A stretch of 23,551 nucleotides of DNA, taken from contig CALSCP010000863.1 of assembly GCA_943704425.1 (NCBI GenBank), positions 1 to 23,551 on the forward strand, written 5' to 3'. The stretch's first letter is position 1; each line of letters opens with the position of its first letter. The position numbers and the translations under genes were made by a program. Shown here piece after piece: positions 1 to 10,330 of the stretch. The notes under the pieces are model-generated. The model was not told the origin of the DNA. It saw only the letters and a program-made list of their open reading frames with translations, and searched no databases. Source of the stretch: Ministeria vibrans ATCC 50519. Its lineage: Eukaryota > Opisthokonta > Filasterea.

Positions 1-27
1 GAGAGCGAGAGAGAGACAGAGAGAGAC

Positions 28-68
<41 letters not shown>
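1..68. repeat. GA/CT microsatellite in WDR11 intron 2
   Basis: A run of GA dinucleotides, with a period-10 block (GAGAGACAGA repeated) near the left edge. WDR11 is transcribed from the minus strand, so on the sense strand this is a CT-rich tract. It lies in the intron that begins at 121 and runs off the window. It probably serves as, or grew from, the polypyrimidine tract of the next 3' splice site, which is outside the window. Confidence 0.9.
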
Positions 69-72
<4 letters not shown>

Positions 73-121
73 TAGACCAGACCAAGAAAATGCTCTGCGT
101 GTTGAACTTTTTTAATATTAC

Positions 122-3100
122 CTCTTCGTCCAATTGACAGCGCGCCAGGACAGCCGCACGCCGCCATAGCCCATTAGCTTGCAAATACTTACAAGCGTCG
201 CTTTGCTTGCCGATGACACATAGCAGTTCGACGCCATGATCGAGATTGCCGTTGGCAATGAGACTTGTCGCCGCCAGTTTTACGGTGCTCATGAACGAGT
301 CGGTGCCGTTGGTGAAGCTCAGCAGACAAGCGCGCAACAGGTCAGTGTAGTAGTGTGCATGGTCCGTTGGGGGTGTTTCCATGAGCAGCATGGCGGCGCG
401 CGCTTCTCGTCCCGCGAGCGTGTGGTTCTGCACCAGCTGTTGTACAAAGCCATGATCAAAGTGGTCGTCGGCGCCTTGCACCTGATGGTGGTTGACACGA
501 TGATGTTGGTGATGAGGTGCGTGAACGTGCGCAATGTCACCCCGCTGGTTGTGAACGCGGTCAGTCTGGCGCTCGCGTAGAGTTTCCTGGACGTCCAGGC
601 GTCTCAGGCGTGATTCGAGTACTTGTGCATTGGGACGAAGCAACTGTAGAAAGCCCGGAAGCGATGGGGTTGAAGAATGGGTCGTCTCGTTGCCGTCGCT
701 ATCGGCTGCAGCTTCCACTGGACAATCCGTGTCCTTCTTTACGTGCTGTGCAAGTCGTTCCTGGACCAGCAGCCAAAAGTTGGCTTCACGCTCGTCACCA
801 AAATAGCGCGCTGTAAGCAGACAGCGACTAACTGTGTCCGGCGCACAATCGAGGCTGTTGGCAAGGTGCTCGGGCAGCGCCTGAAAGGCGGCCGCGACGC
901 GTTGGGCCACAGCACGAGACTCGGCCGACGGATCCTTGTGGCTGCCGTTGCCACCGGTCTGTGTCGCGTCGCTCAAGCTGATAAGGTCATCAGTGACAGT
1001 GCTCATGGTGGAGGTAGAGGGTGAGGGTGAGGGTGGAAACATGATCACGTCGCTGTCCATGGCGACGGAGGTGGCTGTTGTGGGGATGGCAGACGCAGTA
1101 TCGGTCACAATAGCAGCGGCAAGCTGCTTTGTCGTGGAGACGGACGAGGGAAGCCAAGGATGGTGGCGCATGAGGGTCTTGAGGTGGAAGGCGACGGGAG
1201 GGCTCATCAGATAGGGGCTGCTGAGGGGCTCGCTCAGTTGGTAGGCCGAAAAGGGCGAGGTACAGCGCTTGAGAGAGCGGTCAAAGATGGAGAGAGCGCC
1301 CGATTCAGTGATGATGATGGGACGCTCGGCGGAGAGCCAGCCGGCAGACGAGATTGGCTCGATGATGCGTGAGAAGTTGTTGCGCGGTATCTGTGGAGCC
1401 GACGACGATGATTTGGAGGTTGAGTTGGACAAGGAGGATGCAGGCACGTCATCGCCGGCAGTGTTGAGCAGACTGGAGAGTAGGGTAGAGGGAGTGGGAG
1501 TGCGCACGACGCGAAGTTGACTGACCGGCTGAGCCGTGGCCGCGTCCCACAACTCGACGCCCGAGTTGAAGTGGAGCAAAAAGGTGGAGTTGCCGCGACC
1601 GGGAGCAAAGCGAATGCGACGTACACAGCCATGGCCAGTGTTTTTAGTGGTGCTCGAGCGCGCCTTGAGATCCCACAAGTGTACAAGGCCGTTGACGTCG
1701 CCCGTGATGAGCGTGTCGTCCTTCCAGCCCATGGCAGTAATCATGCCCATGCCAGGCTCTGGGTTGATCCCCTGACTGCCCGCGTGCACGCCACTGCCCT
1801 CGACGGAGAAGTGAAAGAGCGAACCGTCCATAATGGTGAAGACAAAGTGCTCGCGCGAGTAGACGAGTGGTGCAGGCGCCAAGGCACCGTCGCCTGAAGG
1901 GTCCAAGTGCAGTGGCGCATCCGATTGGGCAACTGCGGCGGCTGCGGCTGCCGAACCCACAGCGCCATCGACTGTCGACGCACCAGCTGTACCGCCGCTG
2001 CTGTTGGTGGTGCCCACCTTGTGCTGGTGGCGCTTGAGTTTGTTGGGGTGCACAGGCGACCATTCGAGGGCGGTGGTCTGAGTGAACAGAGGCATGTTGC
2101 GGATGGGCATGGCTTCGCGTACGTCCCACAGCTCCAGGGGCATCACATCAAATGCAATAATAGCGTACTGACTGAGTCCCGACACACGCACAGTGCGAAT
2201 CCGTCCGACGTCATTGGCGGTGGGGCGGAAGGGACGCGAGAGTCCAGTTTCGAGTGACACAATCGACACGTAGTTAGTGACTGTCGGCGACGCACGGTGG
2301 CCAGCGGAGCCGCCCGACGAGGATGACGAACCACCACTGCCACCACTTGCACCACCACTGCCACCGCCACCACCACCGCTCGCGGTGCTGTTTCCGCCTC
2401 CACTCGTTCCGCCACCCAGAGCGCCGCTAAGAGAACCCTTGATGTTCGGCACAACACCGACGGCACCACTCGAGGAAGAGTCGGCGCCTGAGCTACCGCC
2501 CTTTGCAGCGGCAGCGGCAGCAGCAATGGCCGACTGAGACATGTTCTCGTAGCCATACACAATGATAGTCTCGAGATCGATCCATTGGATGCCAAGAACG
2601 GCACACGGGAGCACACCAATGTTGCGTATGGTCTCCATGGTGCCAAGGTGCAGCAGCGAGACGGAGCCGTCCTCGGACCCAACGGCAAGCAACGGCTGGT
2701 ATGCGGCCCAGTTGCGCGTGTCGAGGCCAGGTCCGATCGAGACGCACGAGTGCGACGAGAGAGGTCGTTCGGTGTAGGTTGAGAGGACGAGTCGAGGGGA
2801 GGGGACAAAGGGAGGCGTACAGTACTTCCAGAGGAAGGTCCGCCCGTCGGACGCGACCCCGACGACAGCGCAGGCACTTGTGTGGCTCTCGTCGCCCACA
2901 CCATAGTATTGGGGATCCAGGGCGAGTGCAGTGAGACGCACACCGCGGCCAAGACGAAGCGCGTCGGAGTAACAGCTGAGCTGGAAGGCCACGAGAGCGT
3001 CAGCGTTGTTGCTGGTGCTCTGGCGCACACAAACGGCACCACTCTCGTGCAAACAAATGAGCATCTGGGGTGCGGCCGGGCCCGTGCGCGTGACACAAAG

Positions 3101-4422
3101 AGAGCGAAAGGGCGACTGGCCACGTTCGAGGTGGACTGAGTGAATGGCACAGGCGGCGTGTGGCTCGAGGTCCACTACGACAATCTCGGTGGGATAGAGC
3201 AGAAAGAGAATGGATGGCTCGTTGGGAGAATACTCGACTTGAAGGCACGCTGACGATGCAATGGATTTGGCGGTGATGGCCGGGACAACGTGTGCCACCG
3301 AGATGAAGCCCTGCGACATTTCTGACGAGGTGGTGGTGACGATGGCACTGCCGGAGGCAGCGGCGTGTGCCACAGCGGACGTACTGGAGGTCCCGCCAGA
3401 TGCAAGGCTGTTGGGACCGTTGCTGCTTGCACTGCTGTTGCGCGTGAATGAGGCTGTCGAGGCGGCACGAGTGGTCCGCTTGAGAACAGCGTTAAAGAGG
3501 CCCGACGACGTTGATGTAGAGGTGGCCGCCGAGGTTGAAACGTCAGGAGTGGACGAGGGTGAGTGAGCGACGGATGTAGTGGATGGAACAGTGGTAGATG
3601 TGGGAGCGAGGGTGCTGTCGGCGACGAGGTGCCAGCGGGTGCGACGCGTCGGAGCATGCGAGTGTGACAGGTCGTCGATATGGATGATGGAATTGGTCGT
3701 GGTGTGAACCACTGCTTTGGAGGGTGAGAAGGGGTCGAGGGCAAAGCGCACAGCGCCCGCACCCATATTGCAACGCCAGAGAGCACGGCCCGCGTCCACA
3801 TCCCAAAAGTAGAGGGTGCCCAGACCCGAGGAGGTGGCGTGCAGAGAGACGAGGCAGTTTGCGCGCGTCCGGTGCCAGTGCAGGTCTAGCACGGCGCCAC
3901 TGGGGTCGTTTGAAGGACGCAATTCGCGCTTAATGCGGCCCGACTCGACACGCCACACCACAATGGTGCCGATGGTGTCGCCTGAAGCAAGGCGGAGCTT
4001 GTACGGCGACGATTCGGGCGAATGATGTTGACGGTCGGGCGCCCACTCCAGCGCCGTCACCAGCCCCACATGGTGCACCAAGGTCTGCACAGAGGCAAGC
4101 AGAGACGAACGTGCGTCGAACACATCGATTTTAGCGTGTGAGGCGGCCGCTGTGAGGCCGTGGTGGCCCACATCCACTGCCCCGTAGTTCTGTGGAACGA
4201 AAAAAAAACGGAAAGGGTAAAGGAGAGAGAACGAGAGAGAGTAAGAACCGAAAACAGAAAGGGTGTTGCGTGCAGAGGACATGGCTGCTCTTTGCATGGG
4301 TGCTCGTGAGCGGGGAGGAGAGTGTGGGAGAGAAAGGAGAAAGAAAGAAGAGTTTTTTCTTAAAAACGAGTCACCTGGACATGAAGCCCGCCCGTCAACG
4401 AGCGAGCTGATATGACGCTCAT
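122..4422 (-). CDS. WDR11: WDR11-like WD40 protein, C-terminus beyond window
   Basis: WDR11 is the scaffold of a trans-Golgi complex (with FAM91A1 and C17orf75 in animals) that helps tether endosome-derived vesicles. Exon 1 is 4375-4422 (16 codons from the ATG at 4422-4420) and exon 2 is 122-4189, an uninterrupted 1,356 codons. Intron 1 is 4190-4374 and a second intron starts at 121 (GAG then GTAATA). The N-terminus ISARSLTGGL matches human VSARTLTGAL. WD-type signatures include IVVWRVESGR (about residue 95), TALEWSP (about 724), AREHFVF-like YSREHFVFTI, and LVHLWDLKARS (about 850). The C-terminal solenoid shows CLLTARYFGDE (about 1150), HYYTDLLRACL (about 1298) and CKYLQANGLWRRAA near the exon end. 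Insertions not seen in the human protein are a Ser/Thr-rich segment (about 206-309), a Gly/Ser segment (about 566-653) and a His-rich segment (about 1233-1253). At least 1,372 residues are encoded here; human WDR11 is about 1,220. By alignment about 150 C-terminal residues lie to the left of the window. Confidence 0.93.
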
Positions 4423-4659
4423 ACCACAAGCGTTACAATTAAAAAAGAAAAGAAAAAAGAAGAAGAAGAAAAAAAAAAAAGAAAGGAGTTTCGTTGATTG
4501 TTGATCACTCGATCGATTAATTTTTTATCGTCGCTCACACACGCTGTCGCTTGCTCTCTCGCAGCCGTCGTCGTCTTTCTTACATCTTTTATATCTTTCC
4601 TTGGCACATTTTTCGCGTTCTTGAAAGGAGAAAAAAACGGGACGGGGCACTTTTAAAGA
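4423..4659. promoter_or_regulatory. Divergent promoter region, WDR11 / SLC49-type gene
   Basis: The two start codons face away from each other across 237 bases, so both core promoters and 5' UTRs must fit here. The region has a purine tract of A and AAG units (about 4441-4487), then an ATCGATCGATTAATTT stretch (about 4508-4525), and pyrimidine-rich sequence towards the transporter. I see no convincing TATA box. That transcription starts here is inferred only from gene orientation. Confidence 0.6.
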
Positions 4660-7417
4660 ATGGGAGTGGACACGGACGAGAAGACGCCTCTGGTGGTAGG
4701 AAACAAGGGAGTGGGGCACGCCACAACACACTCACTGTGGCCTGCGGGCTCTCTGGTATGTGTGTAGCGCAACGAGTCGCAGCTGACGACGACGAGCACG
4801 GTGTACGTGCGGTATGCCAGTCGCTGGTACATGCTCTTTCTGCTGTGCCTTCTCAACGTAAGCCCACACGCACCCCAGCGGCCGCCTCCGCCGCGCGCCG
4901 GTGTCCCTGGCGTGCCCGTCGAACCCAAGCCATGGACTGGTCGACGCGTGTCTCTGCTGCGCCTTGCTGACACTCGTTGCGACTCCCTTCACCTTCCAGG
5001 TTGCCAATGCATCCGTTTGGGTTACGTACGCACCGATTGCGACCGTCTCGGAAATATACTACGACGAAGACATCACAGCGATCAACTGGCTCAGTGAATG
5101 CTTCATGGCCATTTCAATTCCGTTTGGATTCATTGCCTCTTGGGCGCTGGACGCCAAAGGCCTTCGCTTTGCGGTGAGTCATTGAGTGATTTAGACGGAG
5201 GGCCCACAACCCGCACTGATGTACGTGGTGTATTATAGGTGATGTTTGGTGCGTGGGTGAATGCTGTAGGCGCGTGGGTTCGCTACTTGAGTGTTTTTGA
5301 AGAGGATCGTCACAAACAGTTTGGTATGCAGACTGTTCGAGTAGATTGTTGATGTTTCTCGTATGACTAATTTTGTCTCGACAGCGATTGTGTTTGTGGG
5401 ACAGTCTATGTGTGCATTGGCACAGTCGTTTATTTTGAGTGCACCCACCAAGATGGCTGCCACGTGGTTTGGCGAGAAGGAGCGAGGCACAGCGAACATG
5501 ATCGCATCAATCTGTAAGTGTTTGTGTCTGCACACGCGCACACATGAGAGTGCGTCATGTGTGTGCATGTGTGTGCATGTGTGTGTGTGTGTGTGTGTGT
5601 GTGTTGAATACGTGTCGTGTGTTTTCTGTGTGTATGTAGCCAACCCGCTGGGCATTGCCGTGGCGGGAATTGTGGTTCCCATTGTAGTGAAGAGTCCGAC
5701 GGGAGACGAGATTCCAACACTGGTGAGATTACTTTAAATGTCATTGGGAGAACACAGAGAAAGGGAAACAAGAACACTAAAATAATGTGTTCTTTTTTTG
5801 TAGCTGTGGATTTTGGCAATTCCCAGTACAGTTGCACTTGTGCTGGCGCTGTTTACTCTCAAGTCAAAGGTGCGAAGTTGTGCATAATACGAAATATGCA
5901 AATGTATCAACGCTCAATGTCGCATGCATGTCTCTCTTTGGGGTATCTCGTTCTGTGCGTCTCTCGCTTTATCTCTTTCTGTGGTATATATACATATATA
6001 TATATATGTATATATGTGTGTGTGTGTGTGTTTACCGCTGTATGTGTCTCTGACTTTTTCTCTATCACTTTGTTTCTTTCTCCCTCCATTCTTTCTCCCT
6101 CCATTCTCTCACTATCACTTTGTTTCTTTCTCCCTCCATTCTCGCTGAATTGCTTTGTTTTTTTCTTCCTCCATTCTCTCACTATCACTTTGTTTCTTTC
6201 TCCTCTCCAGCCTCCGTCTCCGCCCAGTGGCTCTGCTGAGGAGGAGTCCCATGAGTTTTTTCTCGGTTTGCGCACCATCTACAAAATCAAGCCCTATGTT
6301 CAACTGTGGTTTGTCTTTGGTATCGGTGTGGGTATTTTCAATGCGTACGTGTCAAATAACAAACGAACCGGTTCCTTTGTTGTTACTGATGTCATCATTT
6401 GTTATAGTGTGACGACTCTTATGGAGCAGATCATTCAGCCACACGGATACAATCCCGTAAGAAAGATCCACATTGCTAATCCATTTACAGCTTATTGACA
6501 TTCGTTGACGCTCTTATTGGCATTAATTGTTGACGCGCTTTTTCATATTGCCCATGGATCGACTTGCTCAATTGGACTCTCGCGAACTCAATCACTCCAT
6601 CATTGACTCACGCATTCTCACTCGATCATTGTCTCAAAATCATCATTTGTGTATATAGACACAAGCGGGGTTCTTGCAGGCCCTGCTAATTATTGCGGGT
6701 CTGGGCGGTGCAGCAATCACCGGGCCTATTGTGGATCGTACAAAGGCCTATCTGACTGTCCTAAAGACTGGTGCGACCCCCTCCTCTCTCTTTCCATTCC
6801 TTCTTATGTCTGTCTCTCTCGACCATGTAGCTTTTGTGCTGGCTGTGCTGAGTTTCGTGTTTCTCACCGTCATTTCGCTCTACGAGTACACCAAACTGCA
6901 CTTTATCCTGCTCAGTCTGGCCAGTGCGCTGGTTGGAATGCTTTGTTTCAGGTAAAGGCCAAAAAGAAAAAAAAAAAAAAAAAAAAAAAAACACTCACAC
7001 AACTATGTTGCACCTTGGCGTCACTAACCGTCTTGGTACAGTATTCTTCCTGTGTGCCTTGAGCTGGGGGTTGAGACGAGCTATCCGGTGGCAGAGGGCA
7101 CGAGCGCAGGGATGTTGTGGGTAGGTGGGCAGATGTGGGGTATCATCTTTGTGAGTGCGATGGGAGCCATGACGGACAAGACGACCGGTAGCATGGCCAA
7201 TGCCACCTACTTCATGTGTGGCGTTGCTGGCTTTGCTCTGATCCTCTGCCTCACGCTCTTCACGCCATACAAGCGACTCATGGCCGAACGTCTCATGGAC
7301 GAAACGCAACCTATTTTGGTGACCATCCCCGAAGACGACCTTCGGAGTGATACCAACAACAACGACGACCTGTCCAGCCGACCCATCGTGTCGCCTTCCA
7401 TCCAGTCCGACATGTAG
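4660..7417 (+). CDS. SLC49/FLVCR-family major facilitator transporter
   Basis: This is a predicted 484-residue, 12-helix membrane transporter of the SLC49 family (FLVCR1/2, MFSD7, DIRC2), whose animal members move choline, ethanolamine or haem-related cargo. Exons: 4660-4695, 4768-4857, 5000-5173, 5239-5323, 5385-5513, 5640-5722, 5804-5869, 6211-6344, 6408-6456, 6659-6770, 6831-6951, 7042-7417; every junction keeps frame. Family signatures are ANASVWVTYAPIA (helix 1, W49), INWLSECFMAISIPFGF (helix 2), WALDAKGLR (loop 2-3), GQSMCALAQSFILSAP (Q142), TWFGEKERGTA, MEQIIQPHGY and ELGVETSYPVAEGTSAG (helix 10-11 region). W49 and Q142 align with residues reported to line the choline site of FLVCR1. 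The first intron is the least certain part. The in-frame TAG at 4765-4767 is removed by a 72-base intron (4696-4767), giving the N-terminus MGVDTDEKTPLVRNESQ. A GTATGT donor at 4756 would need a 12- or 27-base intron. The substrate is not predictable from sequence. Confidence 0.9.
5558..5604. repeat. TG microsatellite in transporter intron 5
   Basis: TGTGTGCA units pass into a pure TG run inside the intron 5514-5639, which ends GTATGTAG. TG is on the sense strand. Confidence 0.9.
5983..6030. repeat. TA then TG microsatellite in transporter intron 7
   Basis: A TATATA/CATATA run changes to a TG run within the long intron 5870-6210. It precedes a pyrimidine-rich repeat region and has no coding content. 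Confidence 0.9.
6058..6202 (+). repeat. Imperfect pyrimidine-rich tandem repeat in intron 7
   Basis: Three copies of a unit containing CACTTTGTTTCTTT start at 6066, 6116 and 6186. Each copy neighbours CTCCCTCCATTCT-type segments, and a degenerate partial copy lies near 6150. The array ends at the splice acceptor TCTCCAG (6204-6210), so it makes up an extended polypyrimidine tract. Confidence 0.8.
6961..6991. repeat. Poly-A tract in transporter intron 11
   Basis: A nearly pure A run, broken by one G, sits just after the donor GTAAAG (6952) in the 90-base intron 6952-7041. A CACTAACC stretch that could be the branch site follows before the acceptor GGTACAG. Confidence 0.85.
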
Positions 7418-7487
7418 TGTAGAACAGACAATTATATCGAAATTCCCAAGTCTTTATTCATAGTACACCACCTTGTTTACACTTCCT
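7418..7487. terminator. Convergent 3' ends, with AATAAA for DMAP1
   Basis: Only 70 bases separate the stop codons of the transporter (7417, plus) and DMAP1 (7488, minus). On the minus strand AATAAA occurs at 7458-7453, about 30 bases past the DMAP1 stop, a normal place for a poly(A) signal. I see no canonical signal for the transporter before 7487, so its 3' UTR may overlap the DMAP1 coding end. Confidence 0.65.
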
Positions 7488-7979
7488 TCACTCCACATCC
7501 ATATCCATTCGCGCTCTTTTCCGCTTTCCCTCTCCCTCCCCCACCTCTTCATCCTCCTCCTTCCCACCGCCAGTACCCCCTTCGTTTGCCTGTTCCCCAC
7601 TTCCAAAACCACCGCTCGTCCCTCCCGTCTCACTGCTCGTCCCCCCCTTTTTCTTCTCCGTTGGATCCATTTCACGAATGTCTTCGCCCAGAGCCGCACG
7701 TCGAGATGCCTCCAAGCGATACAACACAACCCGCCGCTCCTCCTTTCTTTGCTCCACATGCTAAACACAGAAAAAAATACATAAAGACACCACCACCACA
7801 TAGAGGCCACGCACACATATATATTATTATTATATTTATATTTATATACCCGTTGGAGCTCGAGCAGCTCAATAATGTCATCGCGTAGTCCATCAAACTC
7901 ATTGCAGACTGCCTCAGTTGGAAGAAGTTGAACCAGACAGCCCAACGAGTCCAGCAGCTGATCAACACCCCGAGTCTAC

Positions 7980-8077
<98 letters not shown>

Positions 8078-9449
8078 AAAAAAAGAGAGTATGAGGAGAG
8101 AGAGAATGCGAGAGCGGGTTGTAGTGGTGTACCAGTCGTGGTGCCAACACATACGAGACCAGTCGATCACTGCGCGCAGACACTCCACAAATGCGCTCCT
8201 TCGCCTGAGTTTTCTACCATCATCAAAACGTAATGCAGTTAATGTGTGTGTGTCGATCTATCGATTGAAAAAACACAAGGGCATACCGACTTTTTCTTTC
8301 CCGCGTCATCTCCATCAGCGACGACCTTCCTGGGGCGCCCGCACTTGCGTGGTGCATGTACTGTGCCCGTACGCAAACTCTGCGCTTGCATCTGTAACAA
8401 GCGAGTGTGAGAAGATGGAGAGAGAGCAAAGAGAAAATGATAGAGAGCGAGCGCAAAGTGAGAGAGAGATCAAAGTGAGAGAGAGCGAGAAAATGTTCGA
8501 AACCACTATAAATGCGAAATGGTCGCAAACACGATAAAACATCAATTATACAACAAGCGACTGACTGACCTTTGCCTGGTCGCGATCCTTTCGCCTCGCT
8601 TCGATTTTCTTGAGTTTGTCGGTGAGATCTGCTTCGACAGCGAGTTCTTCTTGGCTGCGCTCCAGCAGCGCCTCCAGTTGAGTCTTGCGCGCCTGTTCAT
8701 GGGCTACGTCGTATTTGCGCGACGCTGGATTTCCCTTCTGCAGATAAAAAAAAGTGTGAGTGTTGCATAATGAACATACACTATATCATATTTCCTATTA
8801 CATTGCGCTTCTTTGTATCATCCTCGTCGTCGGATGCGCCTCGAGCAACAACAAGTGTCTCGGCAACGGCGTAATAGCGCTCCTTGAGCTCTTCAATGCA
8901 ACGGGGGGACACCCCCCACTCGTCGGCAATGACAGCATAACGATCGGCAATAGGAATGAAGCGCAAGTCGTACTGTCGCGCCAGTGACACAAGTAGGTCT
9001 GTTTCGCGTTGCGTCCATTGCTCGCTCGTCAAGTGCGCTCTGTACTCATCGTCGGTGTAGCTGACGGTTTCCACAGACTACACAAACAGTTCAAAATATA
9101 GAACACAGCATATACAAACAAACAAGGAGAGAGAGAGACAGAGAGGGAGAGACAGAGAAAAAGAAACAAAGTGAAAGAACAAAGTGAGAGAGAAAGAGCA
9201 AAGTAGGAACAACAAAAAAATAAAGAAAAAAAACAAAGTAGAAAGAGCAAAGTAGAAACCACCAAGTTACTAAAGTCATAAAGACGTAATAAAGTGAAGA
9301 CACAAAGTAAAAACGATACAGCGAGCTGGGGTACCTTGTTAAACTTGGCAAAGGGATAGACGGGCGGGTCGTCTTGTTCGCTTCGCTTGCGCCAATGACT
9401 ACAAAAAAACCAAAAATCAAATCTCATCCAGCTTGGCGAGCAGGAACGT

Positions 9450-9544
<95 letters not shown>

Positions 9545-10086
9545 TATACATACACATACACACGTGATGATGGGTTCGAGCAAGACGAGATGCGTACCAG
9601 AGTTTCAGTCCGTCGGTACGAGCAGGATTCTCAAAAGGCTGCCATGTCCAAGGCACCGCACGACGGTTGCCCAGCCGAGCCTTTGTCTGCTTATACCTAA
9701 ACACGCACACATACACCAGCACCACCACACACAGTCGTCAGTACGTCAAACAGCCTGCCTTGACGCCGCGCGTACCCTCCTTCGGCGGCCGTGGACGAAG
9801 GGATCACGGGCGGAAGACCAAAGCTGCCCAAGTTGAACACCTCGCGACTCATTCCTTTGGGGCGCACAGCGACCGATTTCGAGGCGGGTTTCTGCACAAC
9901 ACGAATAAACACAATGAGACGGCTACTATGATCAGGCGTGGATGTCGCATTGAGAAACGCATTGAAACAGAGCAAAATCGAACGAAACAGAGAAATAGAC
10001 TCACAACCTCCTGGCGTTGTTGCTCTTCTGTATGTACTTGGGTGTATGCGGCGCGTGCCTGGGCACGCATGTCGCTNNNNNNNNNN

Positions 10087-10124
<38 letters not shown>

Positions 10125-10330
10125 TACAAAAGTGTAGGGTTAATAGGAAAGGATGGCAAGAGAAGGAGTATGGACGGGCATGGAGAGAGGGGACGGCGGG
10201 GTGTGCGTACCAGGCCACCCTCAAGCAGTTCCTTTGCTTTGGCTTCGGCAACGCCCCCAGCCGAGGCAATGGCTGCCTCTTCAGCGCTAGGCAGCCCCAT
10301 GATGTCACGCAGATCCGTTGATCCCGCCAT
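7488..10330 (-). CDS. DMAP1: DMAP1/SWC4-like chromatin subunit (SANT domain)
   Basis: DMAP1 (yeast Swc4/Eaf2) is a nuclear subunit shared by the NuA4 acetyltransferase and SWR1/SRCAP H2A.Z-exchange complexes. Exons from the start: 10211-10330, 10005-10076, 9776-9891, 9598-9696, 9335-9398, 8802-9077, 8570-8737, 8287-8391, 8133-8213, 7850-7975, 7488-7760, giving about 499 residues (human 467). N-terminal STDLRDIMGL matches human GADVRDILEL. The block RPKGMSREVFNL (about 74), PWTWQPFENPAR (118-129) and YPFAKFNK (about 150-157) precede the SANT domain (about 175-235: WTQRETDLLVSLARQYDLRF, ELKERYY). A charged coiled-coil-prone region (250-305) contains KKIEARRKDRD, and GVSARSDRL matches human GVTLRSQRM. 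The tail ends with a basic KRKRAR (488-493), a likely nuclear signal. Exon 8 adds an AT-hook-like CGRPRK (322-327). The start of exon 2 borders the 10-N gap, so its acceptor and any residues in the gap are uncertain. The donor of exon 9 is the weakest other junction. Confidence 0.9.
7983..8073. repeat. Long AG/CT microsatellite in DMAP1 intron 9
   Basis: About 45 pure AG units on the plus strand, which are CT on the DMAP1 sense strand. They fill most of intron 9 (7976-8132) and stop a few bases short of the acceptor GTGGTAG, so they form its pyrimidine tract. Confidence 0.95.
8403..8495. repeat. Interrupted GA-rich repeat in DMAP1 intron 7
   Basis: GA units are interrupted by CAAAGTGA and GCGAGCG segments. 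On the sense strand this reads as CT units with CACTTTG insertions, and it lies just upstream of the intron 7 acceptor at 8392. Confidence 0.85.
9120..9290. repeat. Purine-rich degenerate repeat in DMAP1 intron 5
   Basis: GA units followed by repeated AACAAAGT(A/G)-type units fill much of intron 5 (9078-9334). The sense-strand element CACTTTGTTTCTTT (9173-9160) is identical over 14 bases to the unit in the transporter intron 7. Confidence 0.8.
9452..9540. repeat. CA/TG microsatellite in DMAP1 intron 4
   Basis: About 44 pure CA units on the plus strand, or TG on the DMAP1 sense strand, sit in the middle of intron 4 (9399-9597) and are flanked by TACATA variants. Confidence 0.95.
10077..10119. 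other. Assembly gap (10 N) plus 33-base poly-A
   Basis: Ten undetermined bases (10077-10086) are followed by a pure A run to 10119, which is a poly-T on the DMAP1 sense strand just before the exon 2 acceptor. The gap is probably of arbitrary size and caused by the homopolymer. It touches the first codon assigned to DMAP1 exon 2. Confidence 0.95.

Noticed and set aside
2143-3150. 335-codon minus-strand open frame, and similar ones at 1234-1686, 1644-2129 and 3175-3801
   Set aside because: They are out of frame with the WDR11 exon that covers the whole interval. The true frame runs off the left edge through the intron CT tract without a stop, so it is easily missed by ORF callers that need both ends.
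7983-8073. CRISPR-like or satellite array
   Set aside because: All arrays here are dinucleotide or degenerate simple repeats within introns. There are no repeat-spacer units and the genome is eukaryotic.
7928-8233. Open frame with long Arg-Glu repeat on the plus strand
   Set aside because: It is the AG microsatellite of DMAP1 intron 9 read on the wrong strand.
9374-9728. Open frames of Thr-His or Val-Cys repeats
   Set aside because: They are translations of the CA microsatellite in DMAP1 intron 4.
10087-10119. Poly-A tract as a retrotransposon or processed pseudogene tail
   Set aside because: No flanking target duplication or element coding sequence is visible. It lies in an intron beside an assembly gap and reads as poly-T, like other pyrimidine tracts near acceptors.
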